Positions 7,307 to 16,079 are shown, counted from the stretch's first letter. The stretch: 64,000 bases of DNA from Parvibaculum sp039680535 (GCF_039680535.1 NZ_JBDKSS010000013.1:62001-126000), one strand, 5' to 3'. Made by a program: numbers and translations. The notes: generated by a model not told the origin, from the sequence alone.

Positions 7307-8797
7307 ATGGCAGAAGGCGAGGGAAGAGCAAGGGGCGGGCGCTGGCGTCTGGGCCTTGCCCAAAGCCTGTCGCGGCGCCTTCTCGTTCTGACCATTCTTT
7401 TCGTGATGCTGAGCGAGGTGCTGATCTTCGTTCCCTCCATCGCCAATTTCCGCAAAACCTGGCTTGAGCAGAATCTGGGCGCGGCGCAGATCGCAGCGCT
7501 CGCTCTCGAAGCGACGCCCGACAATATGGTGTCGCCCGCACTGCAGCAGGAGCTTCTCGAGAACGCGCAAGTCTTCGCCGTCTCGCTTCATCGCGACAAT
7601 GAGCACCGGCTGATGCTCAGCGAGAAGATGCCGCCGAGCATCGACGCGACCTATGACCTGCGCGACGCCATGCCGACCACGCTCATCATGGATGCATTTC
7701 ATACGCTCTTTTCCCGCGATGGGCGCGTGATCGAGGTCAAGGACTTTCCCCGCTTCGGCGCGGGCGATTTCATCGAGATCGTCATCAGCGAAACGCCGCT
7801 GCGTCACGCGATGCTGAATTACGGCGCCAACATCTTCTGGCTCTCCATCGTGATTTCGGTGATGACTGCAAGCCTCGTCTATCTGGTTCTGCATCTCGTG
7901 TTCGTCAGACCCATGCGGCGCATCACGGAGAACATGGTCGCCTTCCGCCAGAACCCGGAAGACGTGCGCCGCGTCATCGCGCCGTCCGACCGTGAAGACG
8001 AGATCGGCGTCGCGGAGCGCGAACTCGGCGCCATGCAACGCGAAATTCGCGCCACGCTCAACCAGCAGGCGCGGCTCGCGTCGCTTGGCGCGGCGGTGAG
8101 CAAGATCAACCACGATCTGCGCAACATCCTTGCCAATGCCCAATTGATTTCCGACCGCATCGGCGCGGTGAACGATCCGACGGTTCAGCATCTCGCGCCG
8201 CGGCTTTTCGCGTCGATAGACCGCGCCATCGACCTCTGCACCAAGACGCTGCGTTTCGGCCGCGCGGATGAGGAGCCACCACGGCGCAGCCGTTTCGCGC
8301 TTGTGCCGCTCGTCGACGAAGTGCGGGAGCTTGTGGGGCTTCCTGTCGACGGGCGCATTCAGTGGGTGAACGCGGTGCCAGACGATCTCTCGCTCGTTGC
8401 GGATCGGGATCATGTTTTCCGAATCCTGCTCAATCTGGGCCGCAATGCGGTGCAGGCGATCGAAGGCGCGAACCGCCCGGGCGAAATCCGCATCGCGGGC
8501 CATCTCGCGGGAGATCATGTCCATATCGACGTGGCCGATACGGGGCCGGGCCTTCCCGACAAGGCGCGGGCCCATCTTTTCGTTCCGTTTGCTGGCAGCG
8601 CGCGTTCAGGTGGCACGGGGCTCGGGCTTGCCATCGCCGATGAACTTGTGCGCGGGCATGGCGGCGCGATCGACGTGTTGACGACCGGCGAAAAGGGCAC
8701 GACATTTCGCATCTGCATACCGGCGGAGGATAGCGTGCTCGATTGTCGCGAGGCGGAAAGACGGAACACCTCAAAGCCCGGCGTCGCGGCGCAATGA
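7307..8797 (+). CDS. Membrane sensor histidine kinase, orphan
   Basis: A 496-residue kinase. A first membrane segment spans about residues 26-48, a periplasmic sensor region about 50-170, a second membrane segment about 178-202, and a HAMP-like linker follows (FVRPMRRITENM). The phosphoacceptor region is LASLGAAVSKINHDLRNIL with the His near residue 270. The ATP-binding domain has NLGRNAVQAIEG, DTGPGLPD and GTGLGLAI. The start has an AGGGAG ribosome site. The stop overlaps the glucokinase start by 4 bases (ATGA), so kinase and glk are translationally coupled. No response regulator lies nearby. Ligand unknown; the link to glk makes a sugar or envelope signal possible but this is inference. Confidence 0.88.
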   Translation: MAEGEGRARGGRWRLGLAQSLSRRLLVLTILFVMLSEVLIFVPSIANFRKTWLEQNLGAAQIAALALEATPDNMVSPALQQELLENAQVFAVSLHRDNEHRLMLSEKMPPSIDATYDLRDAMPTTLIMDAFHTLFSRDGRVIEVKDFPRFGAGDFIEIVISETPLRHAMLNYGANIFWLSIVISVMTASLVYLVLHLVFVRPMRRITENMVAFRQNPEDVRRVIAPSDREDEIGVAERELGAMQREIRATLNQQARLASLGAAVSKINHDLRNILANAQLISDRIGAVNDPTVQHLAPRLFASIDRAIDLCTKTLRFGRADEEPPRRSRFALVPLVDEVRELVGLPVDGRIQWVNAVPDDLSLVADRDHVFRILLNLGRNAVQAIEGANRPGEIRIAGHLAGDHVHIDVADTGPGLPDKARAHLFVPFAGSARSGGTGLGLAIADELVRGHGGAIDVLTTGEKGTTFRICIPAEDSVLDCREAERRNTSKPGVAAQ

Positions 8798-9786
8798 GCG
8801 GCGGTCTTTTCCTCGTTTCCGATATAGGCGGCACGAATGCGCGCTTCGCGCTCGCGCGGGTGGCCGGCAGTGAGATCGCGGTCGATGCACCGACGATTTT
8901 TCATACTGCCGACTACGCATCGCTCGACGCGGCGCTTGCGGCCTTTCTCGACCTGAAGGGACATCCGCATCTCGACGCCGTAGCCGTCTGCGCGGCGGGG
9001 CCCGTCGAAGGCGAAGGCGCAGCGGCGCATGTTCACATGACGAATTGCCCCTGGGAGGTTTCCGTCAGGGCGCTCGCCGATGCGACCGGAGTTTCGCGCC
9101 CCGTCCTCGTCAATGATTTCGCGGCGCTCGCCCGTGCCGTTCCGGCGCTGAAGCCGCATGAGCTTCACGCCGTCGGCGTGGGCAAGGCCGACGCCAATGC
9201 GCCCATAGGCCTTCTCGGCGCCGGCACGGGGCTTGGCGTTGCCGCTCTGGTCCCCGCTGCGGGGCGCTACATCGCGGTGCCGGGCGAGGGCGGCCATGTC
9301 GATCTCGCGCCGACGAATGCGCGCGAGATCGAAGTGTTGACGCATCTCATGAAGGTGCATGGCCGCGTCTCCGTCGAGCGCGTGCTTTCGGGACCGGGCC
9401 TCGTGGCGCTTCACTCAGCGCTTGCAGCGATCGAAGGCGTATCCGTCGAGGGACGGCTGACGGGTGCGGATATTTCACAACGGGCGCAGGCGAAGACGTC
9501 CGCTCTCGCGGCGGAGGCTGTGTCGATGTTCTGCGGCTGGCTCGGTTCGGTCGCAGGAAACCTCGCGCTCACCCTCGGCGCGAAGGGCGGCATCTTCATC
9601 GGCGGAGGTATCGTGCCGGGCTGGATCGCGAATGAGCGGGGCCTCTTCGATGAGGCGCTGTTCCGGCGTCGCTTCGAGGCGAAGGGGCGCTTCGAATCCT
9701 ATCTGGCGGCGATCCCCGTCAACGTCATCATGCGCGGCGACGCGGCGCTTCTCGGCCTTGCCCATGCCGCGAGGGACGCGACCTAG
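8794..9786 (+). CDS. glk: Glucokinase
   Basis: Phosphorylates glucose with ATP in the cytoplasm, feeding glycolysis or the Entner-Doudoroff route. The 330-residue product has the bacterial Glk motifs: SDIGGTNARFAL (phosphate 1), NCPWEVS, VLVNDFAALARAVP with the catalytic Asp, LGAGTGLGVAAL (phosphate 2), and PGEGGHVDLAP. The ATG at 8794 gives a 4-base overlap with the upstream kinase and places the phosphate motif close to the N-terminus, as in other Glk proteins; an upstream ATG in the same frame would add 17 atypical residues. Its TAG stop shares a CTAG palindrome with the opposing ggt gene. Confidence 0.95.
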   Translation: MSGGLFLVSDIGGTNARFALARVAGSEIAVDAPTIFHTADYASLDAALAAFLDLKGHPHLDAVAVCAAGPVEGEGAAAHVHMTNCPWEVSVRALADATGVSRPVLVNDFAALARAVPALKPHELHAVGVGKADANAPIGLLGAGTGLGVAALVPAAGRYIAVPGEGGHVDLAPTNAREIEVLTHLMKVHGRVSVERVLSGPGLVALHSALAAIEGVSVEGRLTGADISQRAQAKTSALAAEAVSMFCGWLGSVAGNLALTLGAKGGIFIGGGIVPGWIANERGLFDEALFRRRFEAKGRFESYLAAIPVNVIMRGDAALLGLAHAARDAT

Positions 9787-11507
9787 CGCGCGCCCTCGAC
9801 AACCGTGCCGTCGCGGCGCGGATCGGCGCCGCCATCGAGGCCGCGCGATGTCAGCCTGATGCCGTGGAGGCCGCTTTTCAGCTCGCCCGGCGTTACCTCA
9901 TGGCCAAGCTGCTGCAATTGCGGCGTCAGCTTTTCCAGATCGGTGCCCTTCTCGATTTCGAGCGCGGCATTGCGGTCGAGAAAACGGGGCAGGGAAACGG
10001 CCGTCTGCATGTCCATGTTCCAGTCGAGCAAGCCGATCAATGTCTCCGTCACATAGCCAATGATGCGGCTGCCGCCGGGCGAACCGATGGCGGCGAAGAA
10101 ATCGCCGTTCTTGTCGAAGACGATGACGGGATCCATGGCCGACATGGGCCGCTTTCCCGGCGCCACGGCATTCGCAACCGGCGCGCCGTTCTGCTCCGGC
10201 ACCAGCGAGAAATCCGTAAGCTGATTGTTGAGAATCATGCCGGCCGCCATCAGGTGGCTTCCGAAAGGGGCCTCAACCGAAGTCGTCATCGAGACGACGT
10301 TTCCTTCCATATCGAAGATGCTGAAATGGCTGGTCGAGGGGCGCGCGATATCGTCGTTGATGCCATAGGCGTCCGCGCGCTTGTCGTCGATCATGCCGGG
10401 CTCCGCGCGGCCCATGGAGCGGCTTGGGTCGATGAGGCTCGCACGTCTGTGCAGATAGCTCGCCTCCAGCATGGCATCGACCGGCACATGCACGAAATCG
10501 GGATCGCCGATGAATTTGGCGCGGTCCGCATAGGCGAGCTTTTCAGCCTCGGCGATGAAATGCACGGCTGAGAGCGACATGGGCTCGATCTGGCTCATGT
10601 CGAAATTCTCGAGGATGCCGAGAATCTGCAAGGTCGTGAGGCCGCCGGACGTGGGCGGCGGCATGGTGCAGACGCGATAGTCGCGATAGGCGCGGCAGAT
10701 GGGTTCGCGCTCCTTTGCCTGATAGGCGGAGAGATCGGTGAGCGACAAGGTGCCGGGAAGCGCGGGCGTATGGGTGACCGCATCGACGATCTTCTGCGCC
10801 ACGGGCCCGGCGTAGAATCCGTCAGGCCCTTTCTTCGCAATGCTCTTCATGGTTTCGGCAAGCTCCGGATTCCTGAGCACTGCGCCGGCTGTCAGCGGAA
10901 CGCGATTGCCGCCCGCGTCCTTCGTGTAAAAATAGTCCTGAACCACCGGCATGGAGGGGAGCGCCGTGTCGCGCCTGACGGCCTCTGCGAGTTTTGGCGA
11001 AATCCTGAAGCCTTGGGTCGCAAGCCTGATCGCGGGCTCGAAGAGATCGGCCCAGGGAAGCTTCCCGTGCTTCTCATGCGCCAGCCAGAGCATGCGGACG
11101 ACGCCCGGCGTACCGACCGAGCGTCCGCTCAGCACAGCGTCGCGAATGCCGAGGGGCTGCTTCTGCGCGTCGAGGAACATGTCAGGCGTCGCACCGGCGG
11201 GCGCCGTCTCGCGGCCGTCATAGGCATCGAGTTTGTCCGAGCGCGGCGACCAGTGAAGCATGAAGGCGCCACCGGCGAGGCCCGACGACTCAGGCTCGAC
11301 CAGCGTGAGCACCGCCTGTATGGCGATGGCCGCATCGACCGCGCTGCCGCCCTTCTTCAGGATTTCCGCGCCCGCCTCACTTGCATAGGGGTTCGCGGCG
11401 GCCACCATAAAGGCGTGCCGTGTGCCCTGTCCGAAGGACCACCACAATGCAATCGCCACAACGAGGATCGCCGCGATGATGACGGGCAGAATTCGCTTGA
11501 GCGGCAT
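9783..11507 (-). CDS. ggt: Gamma-glutamyltransferase
   Basis: Hydrolyses or transfers the gamma-glutamyl group of glutathione and related compounds in the periplasm. The 574-residue precursor has a single N-terminal hydrophobic segment (residues 5-22), more like an anchor than a cleaved signal. The large-subunit region has SGLAGGAFMLHW and YDGRETAP. The autoprocessing site is RPSTSHFSIFD, with the nucleophilic Thr near residue 390, followed by the small-subunit motifs TTSVEAPFGS, NNQLTDF, RPMSAMDPVIV and IGSPGGSRI. The ATG at 11507 was chosen because it begins the signal/anchor segment; the frame upstream is antisense to the next gene. Confidence 0.95.
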   Translation of the reverse strand: MPLKRILPVIIAAILVVAIALWWSFGQGTRHAFMVAAANPYASEAGAEILKKGGSAVDAAIAIQAVLTLVEPESSGLAGGAFMLHWSPRSDKLDAYDGRETAPAGATPDMFLDAQKQPLGIRDAVLSGRSVGTPGVVRMLWLAHEKHGKLPWADLFEPAIRLATQGFRISPKLAEAVRRDTALPSMPVVQDYFYTKDAGGNRVPLTAGAVLRNPELAETMKSIAKKGPDGFYAGPVAQKIVDAVTHTPALPGTLSLTDLSAYQAKEREPICRAYRDYRVCTMPPPTSGGLTTLQILGILENFDMSQIEPMSLSAVHFIAEAEKLAYADRAKFIGDPDFVHVPVDAMLEASYLHRRASLIDPSRSMGRAEPGMIDDKRADAYGINDDIARPSTSHFSIFDMEGNVVSMTTSVEAPFGSHLMAAGMILNNQLTDFSLVPEQNGAPVANAVAPGKRPMSAMDPVIVFDKNGDFFAAIGSPGGSRIIGYVTETLIGLLDWNMDMQTAVSLPRFLDRNAALEIEKGTDLEKLTPQLQQLGHEVTPGELKSGLHGIRLTSRGLDGGADPRRDGTVVEGAR

Positions 11508-11568
11508 GCGCTGATCCCCTTCACTCGGTATGGCCCGGCCGGAGCCGGCAACCAATCTGGGACAGCTT

Positions 11569-12609
11569 ATGAACATCGGCACCATCCGCAAGGGAAAGCT
11601 CAACCTCATCACCGATGTTGAAGGCATTGCCGTCGGCAATGCGGAGGACACGGATGTCCGAACGGGCGTCACTGTGGTGCTCCCCGACGAGGCGGCGGTC
11701 GCGGCGGTTGATGTTCGCGGCGGGGGCCCGGGCACGCGCGAAACCGAAGCGCTCGATCCGGCCTGCCTTGTCGATGCGGTGCATGGGCTCGTTCTCTCGG
11801 GCGGTTCGGTCTATGGGCTCGATGCCGCGTCGGGGGCCGTGGCGTGGCTCGGTGTCCGCGGACGCGGCTTCGCGCTTGGCAATTCGCCTCTGGTGGCGCC
11901 GGTCGTGCCCTCGGCGATCCTCTTTGATCTGACCAATGGCGGAAACAAGGACTGGGGCGAAGAGCCGCCCTACCGCGCCCTTGGCAGAGAGGCTTGCGAG
12001 AGGGCGGGGCGAAGCTTCTCGCTCGGCAATGCCGGCGCGGGCTTCGGCGCACGGGCGGGGCTTTTCAAGGGCGGGCTCGGTTCTGCCTCCGCCGTGTCCG
12101 AGAGCGGGCTCGCGGTCGGCGCTCTGATCGCGGCCAATCCCTTCGGGTCGGTCGTCATGCCGGGCAGCCGCGCCTTCTGGGCGGCGCCTTATGAAATGGA
12201 CGGAGAGTTTGGCGGCCATGGCTGGCCCGCTGACATGGGATTTGCCAGCCGCGATCCCTTCGACGACACCAAGGCAGCGCTTGCGGGCGTGAGCCCCGGC
12301 ACGAACACGACGATCGGCGTCGTCGCCGTCAATGCGGACCTGACGCCAGCCGAGGCCCGCCGGGTCGCCATCATGGCGCAGGACGGCGTCGCCCGCGCGA
12401 TCCGCCCCGTGCATACGCCGGTCGATGGCGACATCATTTTCGTGCTGGCGACCGGCAGGGCGCCGCTCGGCGCCGAAAACCGGGCTGCCCGTATCGCCTG
12501 GCTGGGGTCTTTGGCGGCGGATTGTGTGGCCAGATCGGTCGCGCGCGGCGTCTATGAGGCAGAAAGCCTAGGCGGGATCGCGAGTTATCGCGAACGCCAC
12601 GGGAAATAA
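11569..12609 (+). CDS. P1 family (S58) peptidase, DmpA/BapA-like aminopeptidase
   Basis: N-terminal-nucleophile hydrolase of the L-aminopeptidase/D-esterase family, which is made as a precursor and cleaves itself before an internal Ser or Thr. The 346-residue product starts MNIGTIRKGK and shows TGVTVVLP, the GGGPGTRETEAL segment, VLSGGSVYGLDAASG, and FKGGLGSASAV, where the Ser after GLG is the likely new N-terminus by analogy with DmpA. NTTIGVVAVNADL and GDIIFVLATG complete the fold. The ATG at 11569 has GGGACAG upstream and matches the family N-terminus; another ATG at 11530 is possible. It diverges from ggt; both proteins act on small peptides, so a shared role in peptide turnover is plausible. 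Confidence 0.9.
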   Translation: MNIGTIRKGKLNLITDVEGIAVGNAEDTDVRTGVTVVLPDEAAVAAVDVRGGGPGTRETEALDPACLVDAVHGLVLSGGSVYGLDAASGAVAWLGVRGRGFALGNSPLVAPVVPSAILFDLTNGGNKDWGEEPPYRALGREACERAGRSFSLGNAGAGFGARAGLFKGGLGSASAVSESGLAVGALIAANPFGSVVMPGSRAFWAAPYEMDGEFGGHGWPADMGFASRDPFDDTKAALAGVSPGTNTTIGVVAVNADLTPAEARRVAIMAQDGVARAIRPVHTPVDGDIIFVLATGRAPLGAENRAARIAWLGSLAADCVARSVARGVYEAESLGGIASYRERHGK

Positions 12610-12679
12610 ACCTGTTAAAAAGCCTGAATCGGCCCCTTGCCTTCGGCCGCGCTTCCATTTAAGAGTTCCCCGTCCTTGA

Positions 12680-12703
12680 GACGCGGCCTTCGGGCCAAGC
12701 GTC
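12680..12703 (+). terminator. Hairpin with UUCG loop upstream of tRNA-Arg
   Basis: GACGC-GGCC-ttcg-GGCC-aa-GCGTC forms a 9-bp stem with a stable C(UUCG)G loop and a 2-base bulge. It lies between the peptidase stop (12609) and the tRNA start (12714). It lacks a U-tract, so it could be a terminator remnant, a processing signal or a leader structure of the tRNA transcript. Confidence 0.45.
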
Positions 12704-12713
12704 CGTCGGTCAT

Positions 12714-12790
12714 GCGCCGGTAGCTCAGCTGGATAGAGCATCAGACTACGAATCTGAGGGTCGGAGGTTCGAATCCTTCTCGGCGCACCA
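12714..12790 (+). tRNA. tRNA-Arg (anticodon ACG), CCA encoded
   Basis: A 77-nucleotide cloverleaf: acceptor GCGCCGG pairing with TCGGCGC, D arm GCTC/GAGC, anticodon stem TCAGA/TCTGA with loop CTACGAA (anticodon ACG, inosine-modified in the mature tRNA, reads CGN Arg codons), variable region, T arm GGAGG-TTCGAAT-CCTTC, discriminator A and an encoded CCA. It sits at the edge of the ATP-grasp cassette. Confidence 0.97.
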
Positions 12791-12850
12791 TTCTTCTTCA
12801 AACAACCGTTCAAGATCTCGCCGGACTCGGCGCGCTGTCCCGTCGCCTGA

Positions 12851-14038
12851 TTAGTCCGCTTCAAGCATGGCGGCGATCGCGGCTTGGGCGGTGAAGGCCT
12901 GATCGCGGCTGCCGGCCAGGACGAAGCCGGTAACGATCGAGTGCCCGTCCGCGGCGGTGAGCCATGCGGCGTCGACGAGGCGGGTCGGGACGAACCACAA
13001 TTCGGCAATCGGTCCGGCGAGCCGCCGCGCAATCTCGGACATCGAAAGTTTAGTCGTCAGATTTACCGACAATGAAACGGGCAGGCCGCTCCGCGCGGCG
13101 GCTGCGGGATGAAGCAGCACCTGTGCGGTTGATGAGTTGAACCGGAAATTCGGGTCGAAGAGCACCATTCGGCCGTCCGGTGTCTGGCCGACATCGAGCC
13201 CGGCCACCCCGACGAAGCCGCGCGTTCTTGCCGCCTCGCCCACGGCGATTGCGAAGTCGGGATCCGGCATCGGATGCATGGGATCGATAAGACTGCCCGA
13301 CTGGTGGCCCGGCTCCGAGAAAATCTGCTCGGCGCTTCCGGCGTAAAGCGTTCGGTCCGCCTGCACGACGATCGAGGTGCACCAGCTCCTGCCTACCGGA
13401 ACATCTTCTTCAACGATTACCCTGTCCGAGCTGCCGAGCTTGCGCAGATCGGAAAGGGCCCGGTCAAAACTGGCGGCGTCCGAGCAATAGCGAACGGCGT
13501 AACCCCAGCCGGTCGCCTCGTTCCCCGCCGCTTTCAGCCACAAGGGCGTGGCGGGCGGACAGGCGGCGGCTTCATCGATTTGCATGACCTGCCGACGGGG
13601 CAGGTGCGCCGCGTCGACGAGAGTGCCGAGCCTCTCCTTGGAATTGAGGTCCGCCCAAAGCGACGGCGGCACGAGCTGCGCATCGTTGGAATATCGTCCT
13701 TTTGGCAGCGGGTAGGGCGACATCAGGCGGTAGCCTTCGGCGATCAATGAATCCGCGTGCTTCTCTGCTTCGTTGCCGGATTCGTAGCGTCGCAGATCTT
13801 CTGCCACTTTAAGCCCCGCCGCTTCGAGAATGCAGAGAACTTCGTCCGTCGCCCCCGAGATGTGGCGCACTGAGGGCCGCCTGCCGAGAAGCCCGAGCAT
13901 ATGTGACGTGACGGCGTCTATGTTGAGCGGCGTATAGCCCAGCATGCGTGTCTGCGTGAGATCCGTGCGCGCCATGTAGGCAACGTTCCGGGGAAGTATC
14001 TCCTCTTCGGAAATCGCAGGTGCGAGACGGCAGGTCAC
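12851..14038 (-). CDS. ATP-grasp superfamily enzyme 1
   Basis: A 395-residue soluble protein with an ATP-grasp-like layout: a pre-ATP domain (about residues 40-150) with GRRPSVRHIS and a DAAHLPRRQVM stretch; nucleotide-binding LWLKAAGNEATGWGYAV (about 165-182) with the Lys; VIVEEDVPVGRSW (about 207-220); and a C-terminal metal site GLDVGQTPDG then FDPNFRFNSSTAQVL (about 295-320). Enzymes of this fold join a carboxylate to an amine or thiol using ATP. Substrates cannot be read from the sequence. The GTG start at 14038 overlaps the preceding gene's stop by 4 bases (GTGA), arguing for translational coupling with ATP-grasp 2. I do not recognise a named family for it. Confidence 0.75.
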   Translation of the reverse strand: MTCRLAPAISEEEILPRNVAYMARTDLTQTRMLGYTPLNIDAVTSHMLGLLGRRPSVRHISGATDEVLCILEAAGLKVAEDLRRYESGNEAEKHADSLIAEGYRLMSPYPLPKGRYSNDAQLVPPSLWADLNSKERLGTLVDAAHLPRRQVMQIDEAAACPPATPLWLKAAGNEATGWGYAVRYCSDAASFDRALSDLRKLGSSDRVIVEEDVPVGRSWCTSIVVQADRTLYAGSAEQIFSEPGHQSGSLIDPMHPMPDPDFAIAVGEAARTRGFVGVAGLDVGQTPDGRMVLFDPNFRFNSSTAQVLLHPAAAARSGLPVSLSVNLTTKLSMSEIARRLAGPIAELWFVPTRLVDAAWLTAADGHSIVTGFVLAGSRDQAFTAQAAIAAMLEAD

Positions 14039-14850
14039 GGCAGGAACTCCTCGATCCCGCCGGCAAGTTTCCTGAGCCGGGGCGATGAGCGGTCGCCGGA
14101 ATAGGCGGGCGTCTTGTTCATGTCCAGCAGGATCGGCTTGCCGTGATGCATGACGTAGTCGAACTTTCCGAAATCGAAGTTTGATTTCTTTCGCAGCTCG
14201 ACGAGTTCGTCGGGAACCTCGGTGAGGAATTCGTGGCCGACCATCGTGCCCGTCTTGACGAGCGGATCAGTGGAAAACAGGCGCCACCCGTAACCGGCAT
14301 TGCCCAGGAACATCCAGCCGCGCAGGCAATAGAGTTCGCCCTCTCTTTCCGGCATGAATTTTTCGACGATGTAGTCGGGGTTGTCCCAAACCCAGCCAGG
14401 CACACGGCGGATCGATGGCAGGACCGGATATGTCCGATCCGGCAACGTCCGCGCCATGCGCCAGGAAACGCCTGCCGCCCGGCGGCGGAGGCGGTTCGAT
14501 AGCGATGGCGTGCTACGATACTCCGGCAGGCCGAAGTGGTTGAGATTGGTCTTTACGATCACCTCGCCATCCCAGTCTGAGCCGGGACGGACTTCGAGAA
14601 CCGAGAAGAGACGTTTCGAAATATCGAGAACGTCTCCGTTGATCGGGCGGATATCTCGATGAGGCGTGGGAACGTCGTTGGCCGCCAGACGCGTTCGATC
14701 GATATGCAGGATGCATGCATCGGCTTGCGGTGCGTAGGCGGTGCCCGTGACGCTTTCGATGCCGCGCTCGCGCCAGATATCGGTCAATAGCTTCAATACC
14801 GAAGATTCAGGCAGGCGCGGCGCAGCACATGCGATGCTGATAATGGACAT
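14035..14850 (-). CDS. ATP-grasp superfamily enzyme 2
   Basis: A 271-residue protein, first gene of a two-gene minus-strand unit. Ligand-binding features include EVIVKTNLNHFGLPEY (about residues 95-110), VEKFMPEREGELYCLRGW (about 165-182) and a C-terminal NFDFGKFDYVMHHGKPILL followed by DMNKTP (about 225-252), the D-x-N metal-binding signature of ATP-grasp enzymes. That last block aligns by eye with the IDFGRADHAMVGGKA...EINTNP block of ATP-grasp 3 across the divergent intergenic region, so the two are probably paralogues. It is short for the superfamily, with a reduced N-terminal domain. Substrate unknown. Confidence 0.72.
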   Translation of the reverse strand: MSIISIACAAPRLPESSVLKLLTDIWRERGIESVTGTAYAPQADACILHIDRTRLAANDVPTPHRDIRPINGDVLDISKRLFSVLEVRPGSDWDGEVIVKTNLNHFGLPEYRSTPSLSNRLRRRAAGVSWRMARTLPDRTYPVLPSIRRVPGWVWDNPDYIVEKFMPEREGELYCLRGWMFLGNAGYGWRLFSTDPLVKTGTMVGHEFLTEVPDELVELRKKSNFDFGKFDYVMHHGKPILLDMNKTPAYSGDRSSPRLRKLAGGIEEFLP

Positions 14851-14943
14851 GTCTCGGAAATCAAATGGTCAAAAGAATATATGCAGTGGCGGATAGTTCC
14901 GATTTTCGACGGCTTGTGAAGTACAATTGCTGTCATTTATTCA

Positions 14944-15114
14944 GTGAAATTTTGTATGCTTACAATGTTGCTTTTCTCTGTCGTGACCGTCGGTGGATGT
15001 AGCGCACAAGGAGCGGGCGCTCATTTCTGCATTCAGGCGCATGATTCTTCATGCGAGCAATTTTCTGGAAAATCCATGTATCCTGAAGCCCCCTTCATTG
15101 ATGGTGCTTCATGA
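14944..15114 (+). CDS. Possible 56-residue lipoprotein or substrate peptide
   Basis: A GTG-initiated frame of 56 codons that ends in the ATGA overlap with ATP-grasp 3. The N-terminus reads MKFCMLTMLLFSVVTVGGCSAQ: a basic residue, a hydrophobic run and a lipobox-like VGGC. The remainder (GAGAHFC onward) has two more cysteines and ends FIDGAS. Internal ATGs at 14956 and 14965 could also serve. No clear Shine-Dalgarno precedes the GTG. The lipoprotein-like N-terminus, the 4-base overlap, and the absence of an independent ribosome site for ATP-grasp 3 argue that it is translated; the lack of a ribosome site of its own and its small size argue against. It could be a lipoprotein, or a peptide acted on by the ATP-grasp enzymes. 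Confidence 0.35.
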   Translation: MKFCMLTMLLFSVVTVGGCSAQGAGAHFCIQAHDSSCEQFSGKSMYPEAPFIDGAS

Positions 15115-16079
15115 TCGTTTTTGTTACGAGCCGTGGCCATGAGTACACCGTTGCGAGTCTCGCGCGCGGCACGTTCGGCTTTGAAGTGCCCGATATCGAG
15201 GTCATCAGCTACGAACGGTTGCTGCGATCTCGTCGAGTCGATCGCGCGACCTATATATTCACAGACATGGAGCGCCTCTCTCCCTGGGAACTGAGGGCGG
15301 CAGCGGATTTATTCCGTGCCTTGTCCAAAGCAGGGCTGCGCTGTCTCAACGATCCGGCGCGCGTCAAATCCCGTGTGGAACTGCTGCGCGCGCTTCATGC
15401 GGCAGGGCTCAATCCGTTCAACCTCTATCGTGCGGACGAACAGCCGCAGCCGGACAGGTTTCCCGTCTTCCTGCGCTTCGAGGCGGATCATGGCTGGCCG
15501 CTGTCCGAGCTTCTGGAAGATCAGGCGGCTCTCGATCTTGCCCTCGACACTTTGCATCGGAACGGAACGCCATTGCGGGGCGTCATTGCCGTCGAGCATT
15601 GTCCGGCACCCTATGCGGAGGGGCTCTGGCATAAATGGGGAACGTTCCGCGTCGGAGCGGCCATGTCGGTCGATCACATCTCGGTCGATGACAAGTGGCT
15701 GGTCAAATATGGCGACTGGGACAAGCTCTCGGATGAAGTGGTCGCCGACGAGCACGACGCCGTGTCGTCCAATCGCTTTGTGGCCGACCTGCAAAAGGCC
15801 TTCGACATAGCCGGGATCGATTTCGGCCGCGCCGATCACGCGATGGTCGGCGGGAAAGCAGTTGTCTATGAGATCAACACCAATCCCAATATCGTCCGAT
15901 ATGTGCCGGACCCGAAGCCTCTGCGCTTGCGCACGCAAGCCATTGCGCGAACGCGTCTTGCGGAAGCATTGAAGGCGATCGATTCTGAAATCGGGGGCAA
16001 GGTAGCGATAGAGGCGACGCCGCTGCTACGCAAATTTCGCCGCTGGCGGTTCGGGTTTCTCTTGCCCAGGCGGCCCTGA
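15111..16079 (+). CDS. ATP-grasp superfamily enzyme 3
   Basis: A 322-residue protein with a clear ATP-grasp arrangement: an N-terminal pre-ATP-grasp domain (residues 1-90) containing FTDMERLSPWELRAA; the hinge CLNDPARVKSRVELLRALHA (about 88-106) typical of the superfamily; FPVFLRFEADHGWP (about 120-133); GVIAVEHCPAP with HKWGTFRVGA (about 163-190); and the metal-binding FGRADHAMVGGKAVVYEINTNP (about 238-259). Such enzymes form acyl-phosphate intermediates and ligate them to an amine or thiol. Its start overlaps the stop of the small upstream frame. It faces away from ATP-grasp 1 and 2 across an AT-rich region. Confidence 0.82.
   Translation: MIVFVTSRGHEYTVASLARGTFGFEVPDIEVISYERLLRSRRVDRATYIFTDMERLSPWELRAAADLFRALSKAGLRCLNDPARVKSRVELLRALHAAGLNPFNLYRADEQPQPDRFPVFLRFEADHGWPLSELLEDQAALDLALDTLHRNGTPLRGVIAVEHCPAPYAEGLWHKWGTFRVGAAMSVDHISVDDKWLVKYGDWDKLSDEVVADEHDAVSSNRFVADLQKAFDIAGIDFGRADHAMVGGKAVVYEINTNPNIVRYVPDPKPLRLRTQAIARTRLAEALKAIDSEIGGKVAIEATPLLRKFRRWRFGFLLPRRP

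Noticed and set aside
12568..13032. Open frame on the minus strand across the tRNA gene containing RIRTSDPQIRSLMLYPAELPAH-like residues
   Set aside because: This is the well-known false protein produced by translating the complement of a tRNA-Arg gene; the frame follows the tRNA, not a protein.
14865..15002. A 45-codon frame in the ATP-grasp divergent region starting MVKRIYAVADS
   Set aside because: It overlaps the lipoprotein-like frame in another phase, has only a weak ribosome site and no recognisable motif; kept out as probably chance in AT-rich DNA.
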